From assembly GCF_025628895.1 (NCBI RefSeq), contig NZ_JAOTJC010000005.1, positions 62,001-126,000 on the forward strand: DNA of 64,000 nucleotides. Reading direction: 5' to 3'. The stretch's first letter is position 1. Each line of letters starts with the position of its first letter. Shown here in pieces: positions 9,398 through 18,889 of this stretch. This stretch comes from Alteromonas salexigens. Its GTDB lineage: Bacteria; Pseudomonadota; Gammaproteobacteria; Enterobacterales; Alteromonadaceae. The notes beneath the pieces were generated by a model. The model saw only the letters and a program-made list of their open reading frames with translations, did no database searches and had not been told where the DNA came from. Made by a program: the position numbers and the translations under genes.

Positions 9398-10411
9398 ATG
9401 AAACAAGGATTGTTAACAGCTGTACTGCTGGTACTCATAAATTTTCCGGTTATTGCTGACAGCGAAACTTACGAACCGCCCCCTGCGGCATTTCGCTCGC
9501 CAGAACTTACCTACACCGGGGCCGCCATCCCATTTTCCAGTTATGCCGAATGGCTGACGGCAGTCAAACAACAGTCCAAACCTTTACTTCGCGCCGAACG
9601 ATGGCAGCGCAGCATTGATCCCCGTGACTTTGATCGCCTGAAGGCAGCCACCGATGCACACTGGTTAACCTATCAGTCAGATGGCCTGACTATTGCCGGG
9701 GTAATTGCCTATCCCACAGCCCCCGTATCAGAGAAGCTTCCGGTAGTTATTTATAACCGTGGGGGCAATAGTCGTCACAACGTCACACGCACACGCCTTT
9801 ACAATATGCTGCTTCCAATTGCGGAACAGGGGTATATTGTACTGGCCAGTAATTACCGTGGTTCAAAGTACAGCGAAGGCACCGATGAATTCGGCGGTAA
9901 CGATGTGAATGACGTGCTGCGGCTGATTGATATTGCCAAAACTTTGCCCGGGGCCGACGGTAGTAAGATAGCGCTGATGGGGGTTAGCAGGGGGAGCATG
10001 ATGAACTGGCTGACATTGCGTAAGCGCCCTGAGAACATTTCTGCCGCGATAATGATAGCAGGCAGCGTTAATGCCTTTAACAGCACTCAGCGCCGTCCTG
10101 AAATGAAAAAACTCATGGCCAGTATGATTCCGGGTTTTGCTGATAATCAAAAAGCAGAGCTTGAACGTCGATCTTCAATTTACTGGATGGACGAACTGGA
10201 CCGCAACGTACCCATTTTATTGCTTCACGGTACTGACGACTTACGCGTCAGCTACGATAACGCCACACTGGCCGCAGAACGCCTCTCTGCGTTATCTCAT
10301 CCGCATAAACTGGTCACATTTTCCCATGGCGATCACAGTCTTTCGTTTTACCGCACACAAATGCTGACCGAAGTGATCGCGTGGCTTGATCGCTATTTGC
10401 AGGACACATAA
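9398..10411 (+). CDS. Secreted alpha/beta hydrolase, S9-like
   Basis: A 337-residue protein with a signal peptide (hydrophobic LLTAVLLVLINFPVIADS, cleavage near residue 21) and a C-terminal alpha/beta-hydrolase fold of the prolyl-oligopeptidase/dienelactone-hydrolase type. PVVIYNRGGNSRHN contains the oxyanion region, MGVSRGSMMNW carries the nucleophile serine (GxSxG), LLLHGTDDLRVSYDN supplies the acid and FSHGDHSLSF the histidine. A full catalytic triad is therefore visible. The substrate (peptide or ester) is unknown. It stands alone between mdh and convergent ppc. Confidence 0.85.
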   Translation: MKQGLLTAVLLVLINFPVIADSETYEPPPAAFRSPELTYTGAAIPFSSYAEWLTAVKQQSKPLLRAERWQRSIDPRDFDRLKAATDAHWLTYQSDGLTIAGVIAYPTAPVSEKLPVVIYNRGGNSRHNVTRTRLYNMLLPIAEQGYIVLASNYRGSKYSEGTDEFGGNDVNDVLRLIDIAKTLPGADGSKIALMGVSRGSMMNWLTLRKRPENISAAIMIAGSVNAFNSTQRRPEMKKLMASMIPGFADNQKAELERRSSIYWMDELDRNVPILLLHGTDDLRVSYDNATLAAERLSALSHPHKLVTFSHGDHSLSFYRTQMLTEVIAWLDRYLQDT

Positions 10412-10424
10412 AACTGCACCAATA

Positions 10425-10452
10425 AAAAAGCCCGCGTGAAGCGGGCTTTGTA
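10425..10452. terminator. Bidirectional terminator between hydrolase and ppc
   Basis: Stem AAAGCCCGC / GCGGGCTTT with loop GTGAA. The A run on the left becomes a strong U tract for minus-strand ppc transcripts; the plus-strand tail is shorter. Confidence 0.88.
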
Positions 10453-10471
10453 TTGATAGATGAATGATTAC

Positions 10472-13096
10472 TTAGCCGGTATTGCGCATACCGATGGCGA
10501 TACCCGCAATGGTCACCATCATGGCACGTTCCAGCTCACTGTTCTTGGCATCTTCACCGGCTTCCCGGATACGTTCGAGCAACTCAATTTGCAGATAATG
10601 CAGGGGCTGCAGATACGCCGCGCGAACCTCCATTGACTCTTTGCCGGAGGGATCGTTTGCCATAATGCTGTCCTGACCGGTCAGCGCAAGCAGCGACTCG
10701 ATGCTTTCTTCCAGTTCAGTGCGTAACGCCTTCCCAAAGTGTTTCAGTTCGTCCGGTACCAGCCGGGCATCGTATTCTGCGCTGATGCGGGGGTCGGCTT
10801 TATGAAACACCATATCCAGCATCGACAGCCGTGAACGATAGAAAGGCCATTCGGTGAACATTTCGTTGACGATTTTCTCGTCGCTTTCAGATTTCACTTT
10901 GTCGATAGCGCGCATCACGCCTAACCATGAGGGCAACACCAGTCGCGTTTGCGCCCAGGCGAATATCCATGGAATAGCGCGCAGGCTCTCGATCCCGCCC
11001 TGCGGTTTACGCTTAGAAGGACGGCTGCCCAACGGCAGTTTACCCAGCTCCTGTTCCGGAGTGGCTACCCGGAAGTAAGGGACAAAGTCTTTGTCCTGAC
11101 GGACGGTGGCGCGGTAATTATCGCGGCCCAGCCCGGCCATCTTGGTGATAAGCTCACGCCACTCCTGCTTCGGTGCCGGGGGCGGGAACAGCATGGCTTC
11201 GATTATCGCGCTGGTATAAATACCCAGGCTGCGTTTTGCCAGTTGTGGCATCCCAAACTTATAGCGAATGGTTTCACCCTGCTCAGTTACCCGGAAGCCG
11301 CCATCCAGCGAGCCGGGAGGCTGTGAGTGAATAGCCGCATGGGCAGGCAGACCGCCCCGGCCAATAGTACCACCACGGCCGTGGAACAGCGTCAGGGTGC
11401 AGTCGAATTCCTCGGCCAGTGCAACCAGCGCTTCCTGCGACTCATACTGCGCCCAGCCTGCAGCCAGTGCGCCGGCATCTTTCGCTGAGTCAGAGTAACC
11501 AATCATGACGTACTGCTGGCCTTTCACATAGCCGCGATACCAGTCGATAGACAACAGCTTGCGCATCACGATCGGCGAATTATTCAGATCGTCTAGCGTT
11601 TCGAATAACGGCGCCACCGGCATTGGCCAGGTTACGCCGGCTTCCTGCAGCAGGAGCTGAACGGCCAGCACGTCAGACGCTTCGCTGGCCATAGAAATAA
11701 TATAAATACCAAAGCCAGTCTGGCTGTGCTTGGCAATAACCCGACAGGTATCCAGTACTTCTTTCACATCATCAGACGCATTCCATTTCGCCGGGAATAA
11801 GGGCCGCTTCGAGCTAAGCTCACGCAGCAGGAAAGCCTGCTTGTCCTCTTCACTCCACTGCCCGTAGTCACCCAGACCCAGATAACGGGTCAACTCGCTG
11901 AGTACATCAGCGTGCCGTTCGGAGTCCTGACGAATATCCAGTTTTAACAGGTGAACGCCGAAGCAGCGCGCACGGCGAATGGTGTCCAGCAGAATACCGT
12001 CTGCCACCACTTTCATGCCGCAGTCGCACAATGAGCGATAACACAGCAGCAGCGGCTCCATCAGCTCTTCATTGCTGGTGATCCAGTCGGATTCATCCGG
12101 ATTTTTACCGGCCAGGTAGTCTGAAATACCGTCGCGGGTAGCAATGAACCGGCGAACGAGCGGGCGTAGCAGGGCCCGATATGGTTCATTAGCATCATCA
12201 CCCACAATCGCGCGTAATTCGTCATTACAGTCGAACATTGAGAGCTCGACCTGTAACTGGTCAAGATCCATGGCGAACAGCTTGGCGGCGCGCTTACGGG
12301 CCAGTAATAAGACCTGTTCGGTGACCTTGGACGTTACAAAAGGGTTACCGTCACGGTCGCCGCCCATCCAGGAACTCAGCTGCACAGGCGCTGCATCAAG
12401 AGGCAGGGCCACCTGGTAATCTTTCTGCAGACGATCATTAAGCTCGCGCAGGAAATCAGGCACGGCTTCCCACAGTGAGTTTTCAATCACTGAAAAGCCC
12501 CAGCGCGCTTCATCTACAGGGGTAGGGCGCTCAGAGCGGATTTCTTCGGTGTGCCAGGCCTGGGCAATCAGATCGGCAATGCGGGTTTCAATTTTTTCAC
12601 GCTCGGCGTCGGTGATGCTGTCCTGATGCAGTTCTTTCAGACAGCGGGCCAGCTCCTTATGCTTATGGATAAGAGTGCGCCGGGTAACTTCGGTGGGATG
12701 CGCGGTAAGCACTAAATCGATATTCAGTTTGGCGACGGCTTTTTGCACGTCTTCGGCGGACAATTCGGCTTTGTCGAGATGTTCGAACAAGGCATCGATG
12801 GAGGCGTCCACATTCATGGCGCTGTTGTATTCCTGCTCGGCAATGTTGCCCAGGTTCAGAAACTGAGCAAAGGCCCGGCCTACCGTTAACAGGTCCGAAT
12901 CTGACATGGTTTTGAAAATTTCTTTCAGATTTTCACTGCGTTTGTCATCGCCCTGATATGAAGCACGCCCGTCTTTACGGATGGTTTCAATCTTATCGAG
13001 CCACTCCTGCCCCAGTTGTGCCTGGATAGTTTCTCCCAGGGTTTTGCCCAGGTAACGAACCGTGTCTTTTAGTTCCGCATCATAGTGTGATTGCAT
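10472..13096 (-). CDS. ppc: Phosphoenolpyruvate carboxylase
   Basis: Anaplerotic enzyme making oxaloacetate from phosphoenolpyruvate and bicarbonate, 874 residues, full length. Diagnostic motifs are VLTAHPTEVTRRTL near residue 132 (catalytic His), SWMGGDRDGNPFVT, GYSDSAKDAGALAAGWA, FHGRGGTIGRGGLP and the family C-terminus MRNTG. It is monocistronic and convergent with the hydrolase. Together with mdh nearby it feeds the oxaloacetate pool, though the two are not in one operon. Confidence 0.98.
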   Translation of the reverse strand: MQSHYDAELKDTVRYLGKTLGETIQAQLGQEWLDKIETIRKDGRASYQGDDKRSENLKEIFKTMSDSDLLTVGRAFAQFLNLGNIAEQEYNSAMNVDASIDALFEHLDKAELSAEDVQKAVAKLNIDLVLTAHPTEVTRRTLIHKHKELARCLKELHQDSITDAEREKIETRIADLIAQAWHTEEIRSERPTPVDEARWGFSVIENSLWEAVPDFLRELNDRLQKDYQVALPLDAAPVQLSSWMGGDRDGNPFVTSKVTEQVLLLARKRAAKLFAMDLDQLQVELSMFDCNDELRAIVGDDANEPYRALLRPLVRRFIATRDGISDYLAGKNPDESDWITSNEELMEPLLLCYRSLCDCGMKVVADGILLDTIRRARCFGVHLLKLDIRQDSERHADVLSELTRYLGLGDYGQWSEEDKQAFLLRELSSKRPLFPAKWNASDDVKEVLDTCRVIAKHSQTGFGIYIISMASEASDVLAVQLLLQEAGVTWPMPVAPLFETLDDLNNSPIVMRKLLSIDWYRGYVKGQQYVMIGYSDSAKDAGALAAGWAQYESQEALVALAEEFDCTLTLFHGRGGTIGRGGLPAHAAIHSQPPGSLDGGFRVTEQGETIRYKFGMPQLAKRSLGIYTSAIIEAMLFPPPAPKQEWRELITKMAGLGRDNYRATVRQDKDFVPYFRVATPEQELGKLPLGSRPSKRKPQGGIESLRAIPWIFAWAQTRLVLPSWLGVMRAIDKVKSESDEKIVNEMFTEWPFYRSRLSMLDMVFHKADPRISAEYDARLVPDELKHFGKALRTELEESIESLLALTGQDSIMANDPSGKESMEVRAAYLQPLHYLQIELLERIREAGEDAKNSELERAMMVTIAGIAIGMRNTG

Positions 13097-13328
13097 TGTA
13101 TCCTCCTGCTTGCGTGCTTTTCACCTTACTGTTTCCCGACGACGATGTCTAACGCCATAGGGTTATAAATTAAACCGTTTAGTTTAGTTCAGTTTGCTTC
13201 GAATTTTGTGTCAGGCAAGAAAATACGTGGTGTGATACACTCCCGTCCCGAAAAATACTGGCGCGTTATTCATTGTACTGATTGGATAAAACTTAACCAG
13301 TATATGTAATTTTATTTCAGGAGTTATT

Positions 13329-13949
13329 GTGACTGATACTTTCGATACAGTTGAAAAACAGGCCAGCTATGGCATTGGTTATCAGATGGGTGAGCAACTG
13401 CGCACCAACCCTTTCGACGGCATGGCAGTTGACGCTGTGGTAGCCGGATTGCGCGATGCCTTTGCTGGCGAAGCGCAGCAGGTAGACAACGACACCCTGC
13501 GTGAAGCCTTTGGTGAAATTCACCAGCGTCTGCAGGCAGCCAAAGCTGAAGCCAGCAAAGCTGTGATTGAAGAAGGTAATGCTTTTCTGAGCAAGAACGC
13601 TGAGCGCGAAGAAGTCAATGTGACTGAGTCCGGCCTTCAGTATGAAGTGCTGGCGGAAGGGGAAGGTAATTCACCTGAGGCTGACAGCACAGTACGCGTG
13701 CACTATCACGGTACCCTGCTGAACGACCAGGTTTTCGATAGCTCTTATGAGCGCGGTCAGCCGGCGGAATTCCCGGTAAACGGCGTGATCAAGGGCTGGA
13801 CAGAAGCGCTGCAGATGATGAAAGAGGGTGCCAAGTGGCGCTTGTATGTGCCTAATGAGCTGGCCTACGGCGAGCAAGGTGCAGGCGCAGCCATCGCCCC
13901 TTACAGCACGTTGGTATTCGACGTTGAGTTGCTTGACGTACTGAGCTAA
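13329..13949 (+). CDS. fklB: FKBP-type peptidyl-prolyl isomerase, FklB-like
   Basis: A 206-residue prolyl isomerase starting at GTG 13329, after a CAGGAG ribosome site. Residues 1-90 form the helical dimerisation domain typical of FkpA/FklB proteins (KQASYGIGYQMGEQL). Residues about 105-205 form the FKBP fold (VRVHYHGTLLNDQVFDSS, FPVNGVIKGW, YGEQGAGAAIAP, FDVELLDV). No signal peptide is visible, so the cytoplasmic FklB type fits better than periplasmic FkpA. It is divergent from ppc. Confidence 0.93.
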   Translation: MTDTFDTVEKQASYGIGYQMGEQLRTNPFDGMAVDAVVAGLRDAFAGEAQQVDNDTLREAFGEIHQRLQAAKAEASKAVIEEGNAFLSKNAEREEVNVTESGLQYEVLAEGEGNSPEADSTVRVHYHGTLLNDQVFDSSYERGQPAEFPVNGVIKGWTEALQMMKEGAKWRLYVPNELAYGEQGAGAAIAPYSTLVFDVELLDVLS

Positions 13950-13956
13950 CGGCGTG

Positions 13957-13987
13957 CCGGAGCAGCCTGCCATCCTGGCTGCTTCGG
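13957..13987 (+). terminator. Weak terminator-like hairpin after fklB
   Basis: An 11-base stem with one mismatch (CCGgAGCAGCC / GGCTGCTtCGG) and a 9-base loop lies 8 bases after the stop, but only TTAATTTC follows, so termination strength is uncertain. Confidence 0.5.
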
Positions 13988-14167
13988 TTAATTTCTTCAT
14001 CCGGCTTTCCTGAGCCTGCCTCACCCACGCCTGAACTCACCGGCTCCATTCTGCCTGTGACTGTTCCTACCACCCCTTTTATCCCCGGAAAACGTTGGCA
14101 AATCAGCCATTTCTTATTACTCTAGCGGTTCACGTAAACAACCTGTTAAACGGACTGATGAGTAGCC

Positions 14168-14692
14168 ATGTCCAAGCCATCGCAAGGGGATGACGAGACA
14201 CTTCCCTATACCCGTATTGATAAAATGAACGCTGCATTGTGCCGCTGGGTGAGTATTGCCACGCTTCTGATGGTCGTGGTCACTTTTCTGGTGGTGGTGC
14301 TGCGTTATGGCTTCCAGCTCGGCTGGATAGCGTTGCAGGAGTCGGTGATGTACCTGCATGCCCTGGTGTTTCTGGTAGGTATCGCCTACACCTTGCGTGC
14401 AGACGGGCATGTCCGCGTGGACGTGCTTTACCGCAAAATGGCTCCCGGTAAACAAGCGTTGGTTAATCTGCTTGGGACGGCTTTCTTTCTGATCCCGGTA
14501 TGCGTACTGATCCTGGTCGTCAGCCTACCTTATGCTGCCGAGTCATGGCGGTTGCTTGAGTCGTCTCAGGAAGCAGGCGGACTGCCACTGGTGTTCCTGC
14601 TCAAATCGTTGGTGCCGTTATTTGCCGTCCAAACCTTGTTGCAGGGTGGCAGCGATCTCTGGCGCTACTGGTATTTATGGAGGCGGGGATAA
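14168..14692 (+). CDS. dctQ: TRAP transporter small permease (DctQ type)
   Basis: A 174-residue inner-membrane protein with four predicted helices, the size and topology of the small TRAP subunit. GWIALQESVMYLHALVFL contains the conserved Q-E segment before the third helix, and HVRVDVLYRKM follows it. It starts the three-gene TRAP operon; the large permease begins 3 bases after its stop. Transcription probably starts in the 218-base gap after fklB. Confidence 0.92.
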   Translation: MSKPSQGDDETLPYTRIDKMNAALCRWVSIATLLMVVVTFLVVVLRYGFQLGWIALQESVMYLHALVFLVGIAYTLRADGHVRVDVLYRKMAPGKQALVNLLGTAFFLIPVCVLILVVSLPYAAESWRLLESSQEAGGLPLVFLLKSLVPLFAVQTLLQGGSDLWRYWYLWRRG

Positions 14693-14695
14693 GCT

Positions 14696-16063
14696 ATGGA
14701 ATGGATGGCAATTGCGCTGTTTGCCTGTGTCTGCCTGGCCTTGCTGTGTGGTTTTCCGGTGGCATTTACACTGGCCGGCACATCGTTAATTTTCGCCGGA
14801 CTGGGTCTTTTAACAGGGACGTTTGACGTCAGCTATTTGGGCGCGTTACCTAACCGGCTCTACGGGATAACCACCAATTCCACCCTCATTGCAGTACCGT
14901 TGTTTATTTTTATGGGCATCGTACTGGAAAAATCCCGGGTCGCTGAAAACCTGCTGACCGCTATGGCGGCGCTGATGGGAAAGTACCGCTCAGGTATGGC
15001 GGTATCGGTAGTGCTGGTGGGCATGCTGCTTGCCGCCAGTACCGGCATTGTGGGGGCCACAGTGGTGACCATGGGGCTGCTGTCGTTACCGTCTATGCTC
15101 AAGCGTGGCTACTCCCCCGCTTTTGCGTCCGGCGCGATTTGCGCCACCGGCACCCTGGGACAAATTGTACCGCCTTCTATTGCCCTGGTCTTACTGGGGG
15201 ACGTGTTATCCAGTGCCTATCAGCAAGCACAGTTGTCCATGGGCATATTTTCACCTGACACGGTGTCGGTAGGCGACCTGTTTGTAGGCGCGCTCATACC
15301 CGGGTTGTTGCTGGTGGCGTTGTATTTGCTGTATGTGATGTTCGCCAGCGCGCGCAGCCTGCCTGCCACGGATACCGACGAGTCTGAGCTACCCGCCATG
15401 CGAGGGTGGGCCATTTTCAATGCGCTGTTTCCGCCGTTGTTTCTTATTGTCATTGTGCTGGGTTCTATTTTGGCAGGCTACGCCACACCCACGGAAGCGG
15501 CCGGAGTGGGGGCCACCGGGGCATTGCTTCTGGCACTGCTGCAAAACCGCATGACCTGGTCGCGGTTAAAGGCGGTGATGCTCAATACCACCCAAGTCAC
15601 CTCGATGGTGTTTTTGATATTAATTGGCGCATCGGTGTTTTCGCTGGTATTTCGCGGCTTTGGTGGCGAGCGGCTTATCCACGACTTTCTGACCAACCTG
15701 CCAGGGGGAGTCATCGGCGCCATGCTCGTGGTTATGCTGGTGGTATTTATTCTTGGTTTTATTCTGGATTTTATAGAGATTACTTTTGTGGTGGTGCCGC
15801 TGGTGGCGCCGGTACTGCTGGCTATGGGCATAGATCCCGTCTGGCTGGGAATTATGCTGGCGGTCAACCTGCAAACGTCATTTCTGACGCCCCCGTTTGG
15901 GTTTGCCCTGTTTTATCTGCGGGGTGTGGCGCCGCCAAGCGTGTTGACCAGTGATATTTATCGCGGCGTGGTGCCATTTATTGGCATACAGTTATTGCTG
16001 TTAATTGCGTTAGCCGTGTGGCCGGAACTGGCTACCTGTTTACCTGATACCTTGTACAACTAA
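14696..16063 (+). CDS. dctM: TRAP transporter large permease (DctM type)
   Basis: A 455-residue membrane protein of the ion-coupled C4-dicarboxylate/2-oxoacid TRAP family, forming the translocation channel with DctQ. About twelve helices are visible. Family signatures include AVPLFIFMGIVLEKS, TGTLGQIVPPSIALVLLGD, GYATPTEAAGVGATGAL and LQTSFLTPPFGFALFYLRG. It sits between DctQ (3-base gap) and the binding protein (12-base gap). Confidence 0.96.
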   Translation: MEWMAIALFACVCLALLCGFPVAFTLAGTSLIFAGLGLLTGTFDVSYLGALPNRLYGITTNSTLIAVPLFIFMGIVLEKSRVAENLLTAMAALMGKYRSGMAVSVVLVGMLLAASTGIVGATVVTMGLLSLPSMLKRGYSPAFASGAICATGTLGQIVPPSIALVLLGDVLSSAYQQAQLSMGIFSPDTVSVGDLFVGALIPGLLLVALYLLYVMFASARSLPATDTDESELPAMRGWAIFNALFPPLFLIVIVLGSILAGYATPTEAAGVGATGALLLALLQNRMTWSRLKAVMLNTTQVTSMVFLILIGASVFSLVFRGFGGERLIHDFLTNLPGGVIGAMLVVMLVVFILGFILDFIEITFVVVPLVAPVLLAMGIDPVWLGIMLAVNLQTSFLTPPFGFALFYLRGVAPPSVLTSDIYRGVVPFIGIQLLLLIALAVWPELATCLPDTLYN

Positions 16064-16075
16064 GACGGATCCTTT

Positions 16076-17173
16076 ATGAAAATATTCGGTATAGCCGCGT
16101 TATTCGCCGGTGCTTTGATTATGCTAACGGGCTGCTCAAAAGAGACGCCCGCAACGGGGGGCGAGTCGGGGCACGCAGCAACCCAGCAAACTTTTAAGTG
16201 GAAGCTGGTCACCTCCTGGCCAAAAAACTTTCCGGGCTTAGGCCGGGGGCCGGAGACCTTTGCCGAGTACGTGAACACCATGTCCGGCGGACGCCTGCAA
16301 GTGCAGGTGTTTGGAGCCGGCGAGCTGGTGCCGGGGTTCGAGGTATTCGATGCGGTAGCATCAGGGACTGCACAAATGGGACATGCCGGCGCCTACTACT
16401 GGAAAGGTAAAATGCCCGCGGCGCCGATATTTTCTGCCATCCCGTTTGGCATGAATGTGACCGAGATGAATGCCTGGCTACATTACGGTGGCGGGCTGGA
16501 GCTATGGCGTGAACTTTACGCGCCATTTGGCGTGATACCATTCGCAGGCGGTAACACTGGCGTCCAGATGGCGGGCTGGTTTAAGCAGGAGATAAACAGC
16601 CTGGAAGATTTAGCTGGCCTGAATATGCGCATCCCCGGTTTGGGCGGTGAAGTATTCAAAGAGGTGGGTGGCGTGCCTGTGACCATGACCGGGGGCGAAA
16701 TCTTCGTCGCCCTGCAAACCGGCGCTATCGACGCTACTGAATGGGTAGGGCCATACAATGACCTGGCCTTTGGTTTATTCCGTGCGGCTGATAATTACTA
16801 CCATTCTGGCTGGCATGAGCCGGGCACGGCGCTGGAGTTCATTGTAAATGAAGAGGCCTATAATGCCTTGCCCGCCGATCTCCAGAAAATTGTTGAAGTC
16901 GCCACCCGGGCGGTCAATCAGGACATGCTGGATGAATATACGGCGCGTAATAATCAGGCTATGCAAAAGCTTATTAACGAGCACGGTGTTAAAGTGAAGC
17001 CACTGCCTGATGATGTGCTGCGGGCGCTGAAAGACGCTACCCAAAAAGTGCTGGCAGAAAAGTCTGCCCAGGACCCCATGTTTAAGAAGGTGTACGACTC
17101 TTACCGGCAATTCTACGAAGGGGTGGCCGAATATCACAAATTGTCTGAGCAGGCTTACTACAATAATCGTTAG
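16076..17173 (+). CDS. dctP: TRAP substrate-binding lipoprotein (DctP/TakP type)
   Basis: Periplasmic solute receptor for the two upstream permease subunits, 365 residues. The N-terminus carries a lipobox (LIMLTGC, cysteine near residue 21), so it is likely lipid-anchored. The body has the DctP fold. MGHAGAYYWKGKMPA, MRIPGLGGEVFKEVG, ALQTGAIDATEWVGPYND and the SGWHEPGT segment resemble the TakP branch that binds 2-oxo acids or lactate as metal salts. That ligand class is inferred from motif resemblance; dicarboxylates or sugar acids remain possible. Confidence 0.92.
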   Translation: MKIFGIAALFAGALIMLTGCSKETPATGGESGHAATQQTFKWKLVTSWPKNFPGLGRGPETFAEYVNTMSGGRLQVQVFGAGELVPGFEVFDAVASGTAQMGHAGAYYWKGKMPAAPIFSAIPFGMNVTEMNAWLHYGGGLELWRELYAPFGVIPFAGGNTGVQMAGWFKQEINSLEDLAGLNMRIPGLGGEVFKEVGGVPVTMTGGEIFVALQTGAIDATEWVGPYNDLAFGLFRAADNYYHSGWHEPGTALEFIVNEEAYNALPADLQKIVEVATRAVNQDMLDEYTARNNQAMQKLINEHGVKVKPLPDDVLRALKDATQKVLAEKSAQDPMFKKVYDSYRQFYEGVAEYHKLSEQAYYNNR

Positions 17174-17268
17174 CCAGACAAGAACGGCGGGCTGGTGGTA
17201 GCTGCTCCGAGTTGTTATCGCTATAGTCATCATTACAATACCCGCACAACTAGCAAAGGACGTAAATT

Positions 17269-18447
17269 ATGGTTATCAAGCCTAAAGTGAGAGGCTTTAT
17301 CTGCACCAACGCCCATCCGGTAGGGTGTGCTGAATCTGTGGCACAGCAAATTGCCTACGTAAAAGAACAAGGCGACTTAGGCGAAGGTCCGAAGAATGTT
17401 CTGGTAATCGGCAGTTCAACCGGCTACGGGCTGGCATCGCGGATCACCGCGGCGTTTGGTTACGGTGCCAATACGCTGGGCGTGTGTTTCGAAAAAGCGC
17501 CTACTGAACGTAAAACCGGTACGGCTGGCTGGTATAACACCGCGGCATTTCATAAGCAGGCAGAGCAGGCGGGTCTGTATGCCGACACCCTTAATGGCGA
17601 TGCGTTTTCTAATGAAATGAAAGAAGACGTGATTGCTAAGCTCAAAGAAAATATGGGTAACGTGGATCTGGTGGTTTACAGCCTGGCGTCACCCCGCCGC
17701 ACTGACCCGGCCACAGGCGTCACGTACAAGTCGACCCTGAAGCCAGTGGGTCAGGAGTACACTACCAAGACCTATGACACCGACAAAGATAAAGTGCATG
17801 AGGTGACGCTGGAGCCCGCCAACGACGAAGAAATTCACAACACCATCAAAGTGATGGGCGGTGAAGACTGGGAGTTGTGGATGGATGCACTGGCCGATGC
17901 CGGAGTATTGGCAGAAAACTGTAAAACCACAGCGTATACCTACATTGGCAAAGAGCTGACCTGGCCCATTTACGGTCAGGCGACTATCGGTAAAGCGAAA
18001 GAAGATCTGGACCGTGCCGCCGCCGCAATTATTGGCAAACACAGCGACCTGTTGGTGGAAGCCCATGTGAGCTCACTAAAAGCGCTGGTGACACAGGCCA
18101 GTTCGGCGATCCCGGTAATGCCCCTGTATATTTCATTAATTTATCAGGTTATGAAAGAAGAGGGCACGCATGAGGGTTGCATTGAACAGATATACGGGCT
18201 GTTCAACACCTGTTTATACGGTGACAACCCCACCCTCGACGAAGCGAACCGCTACCGTATGGATGGAAAAGAAACCAACGATGCCACCCAGGCGAAAATT
18301 AAAGCGCTGTGGGATCAGGTAACGCAGGAAAATTTCCACGAACTGAGCGACTACGCCGGTTACCACCATGAGTTTCTGAAACTGTTTGGTTTCGACATAG
18401 ACAGCGTCGATTATGACGCCGATGTGGACCCTCAGGTAAGCTGGTAA
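17269..18447 (+). CDS. fabV: Trans-2-enoyl-ACP reductase FabV
   Basis: NADH-dependent enoyl-acyl carrier protein reductase that completes each fatty-acid elongation cycle, 392 residues. The start at 17269 follows AAAGGA. Signatures are VLVIGSSTGYGLASRI (nucleotide binding), CFEKAPTERKTGTAGWYN, VYSLASPRRTDP and TYIGKELTWPIYGQATIGKAK, where the last Y and K are separated by eight residues as in the family active site. FabV enzymes are known to tolerate triclosan, unlike FabI. The gene is followed by its own terminator. Confidence 0.97.
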   Translation: MVIKPKVRGFICTNAHPVGCAESVAQQIAYVKEQGDLGEGPKNVLVIGSSTGYGLASRITAAFGYGANTLGVCFEKAPTERKTGTAGWYNTAAFHKQAEQAGLYADTLNGDAFSNEMKEDVIAKLKENMGNVDLVVYSLASPRRTDPATGVTYKSTLKPVGQEYTTKTYDTDKDKVHEVTLEPANDEEIHNTIKVMGGEDWELWMDALADAGVLAENCKTTAYTYIGKELTWPIYGQATIGKAKEDLDRAAAAIIGKHSDLLVEAHVSSLKALVTQASSAIPVMPLYISLIYQVMKEEGTHEGCIEQIYGLFNTCLYGDNPTLDEANRYRMDGKETNDATQAKIKALWDQVTQENFHELSDYAGYHHEFLKLFGFDIDSVDYDADVDPQVSW

Positions 18448-18464
18448 GCGGTGCAGAGAGCGTC

Positions 18465-18492
18465 AAAAAGCCGTCCTAGTGACGGCTTTTTT
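18465..18492 (+). terminator. Rho-independent terminator after fabV
   Basis: Stem AAAAAGCCGTC / GACGGCTTTTT with a 5-base loop and T run, 18 bases after the stop. Confidence 0.93.
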
Positions 18493-18889
18493 GTGCCGTA
18501 TTACAAGGGATTGCAGAGGAGTACCGGCTTTTTTACACCAATTGGTACAAAAATTTCGCTTTCTCCGTGATTTGCGTGGCACAACCCCACTGGTTAATGC
18601 TAAAATCCCGAAATTAAGTAGGGTCTAATTCTGCCCTGCTTCGTAAAAGTGGTCGTTACTGGTAAAAACAACAACAAGCCAGCGAATAGCCACTCGTCTG
18701 TCAAGAGACAAGTTAAGCGTCAGGTGACATTTCCCGTCCGGCCACAGTGTGGGTCAGTGCGGGAAGACAGTACTGAAAATTCAATAATAAGGTGAACATC
18801 ACCTGTTAGCAGTGCATTTTTGCATGATGACAGGCTGCTTTTCTGCGGTCATGCAAAAGGGTATTTTTATTAGAGTAGTGCAATTACGT
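18493..18889 (+). promoter_or_regulatory. Structured leader region of the nqr operon
   Basis: Nearly 400 bases separate the fabV terminator from nqrA and contain no gene. Three inverted repeats lie in series: TTCCCG/CGGGAA (18731-18765) enclosing CCACA/TGTGG, AGGTGA/TCACCT (18790-18804), and a perfect 10-base repeat TTTTGCATGA/TCATGCAAAA (18818-18858). The last ends 31 bases before the nqrA start. They may be operator sites or a folded 5' leader. No clear -35/-10 pair could be assigned. Confidence 0.4.

Noticed and set aside
10937-11326. Long plus-strand frames opposite ppc and other genes
   Set aside because: They are antisense frames produced by codon bias of the real genes; no ribosome sites or family motifs.
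18575-18592. TGGCAC sequence in the nqr leader as a sigma-54 site
   Set aside because: The -24 half is present, but no TTGC-like -12 half follows at the required spacing.
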